Assembly (NCBI RefSeq): GCF_024679095.1
Contig: NC_066520.1
Span: forward strand, 15,655,331 to 15,719,330
DNA from: Eriocheir sinensis
Lineage: Eukaryota; Arthropoda; Malacostraca; Decapoda; Varunidae
Direction of reading: 5' to 3'
DNA: 64,000 nucleotides
A program made the position numbers and the translations under genes. Every line of letters begins with the position of its first letter. Positions within the stretch are counted from its first letter, which is position 1. The notes beneath the pieces were generated by a model. That model did not search any database and was not told the DNA's origin. It saw only the letters and a list, made by a program, of their open reading frames with translations. Shown one piece after another: positions 63,211-64,000 of the stretch.

Positions 63211-64000
<790 letters not shown>

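Overview
The window looks like non-coding DNA from an arthropod nuclear genome, most likely a decapod crustacean and possibly a brachyuran crab. The evidence is the extreme density of long (GA)n, (GT)n, (AGT)n and (GGT)n arrays, tRNA-derived SINE-like repeats that I associate with decapods, CR1/jockey-type LINE remains, a piggyBac-type MITE family with TTAA ends, and a short run of the arthropod telomere motif TTAGG. The species cannot be fixed without a database search. Nothing resembles a bacterial operon, phage or CRISPR array. Most long open frames are translations of dinucleotide or trinucleotide repeats, or of purine-only or pyrimidine-only blocks.

One split gene on the + strand is the best candidate for real coding sequence. 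A short exon at 29196-29296 has a strong 3' splice site, an ATG in good context and a GTGAGT donor. A second exon at 63138-63203 has an equally good acceptor and a GTAAGG donor, and the two join in frame across a 33.8 kb intron. The encoded N-terminus (54 complete codons) is Gly/Arg-rich and I do not recognise it. A sequence at 32321/32322 has the form of a recursive (ratchet) splice site inside that intron. Possible upstream parts are a 5'-UTR-like exon ending at a GTAAAC donor (17887) and a GAGA-flanked TATA box at 28436. If the model holds, the window from about 17.6 kb onward is the 5' part of one long gene whose remaining exons lie beyond 64 kb.

Layout. 0-17 kb: an exact 82-bp satellite, three MITE copies, several minisatellites, one tRNA-derived SINE, and two copies of an unclassified 190-bp repeat. 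17-29 kb: candidate promoter and UTR, then long alternating purine and pyrimidine blocks. 29-31 kb: first coding exon and a 5'-truncated CR1-like LINE inside a degenerate tandem array. 31-45 kb: intron with the ratchet-like site, pyrimidine blocks, a fourth MITE copy, SINE pieces and minisatellites. 45-53 kb: purine blocks, a 391-bp (GA)n array, a duplicated (GA)n locus and a decayed LINE endonuclease fragment on the minus strand. 53-64 kb: trinucleotide arrays, unique AT-rich DNA, opposed (TTCCC)n and (GGGAA)n arrays, and the second coding exon.

The most distinctive content is the MITE family, two other multi-copy dispersed repeats, the candidate ratchet site and the minisatellites with higher-order structure. 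I found no convincing new enzymatic or defence system.
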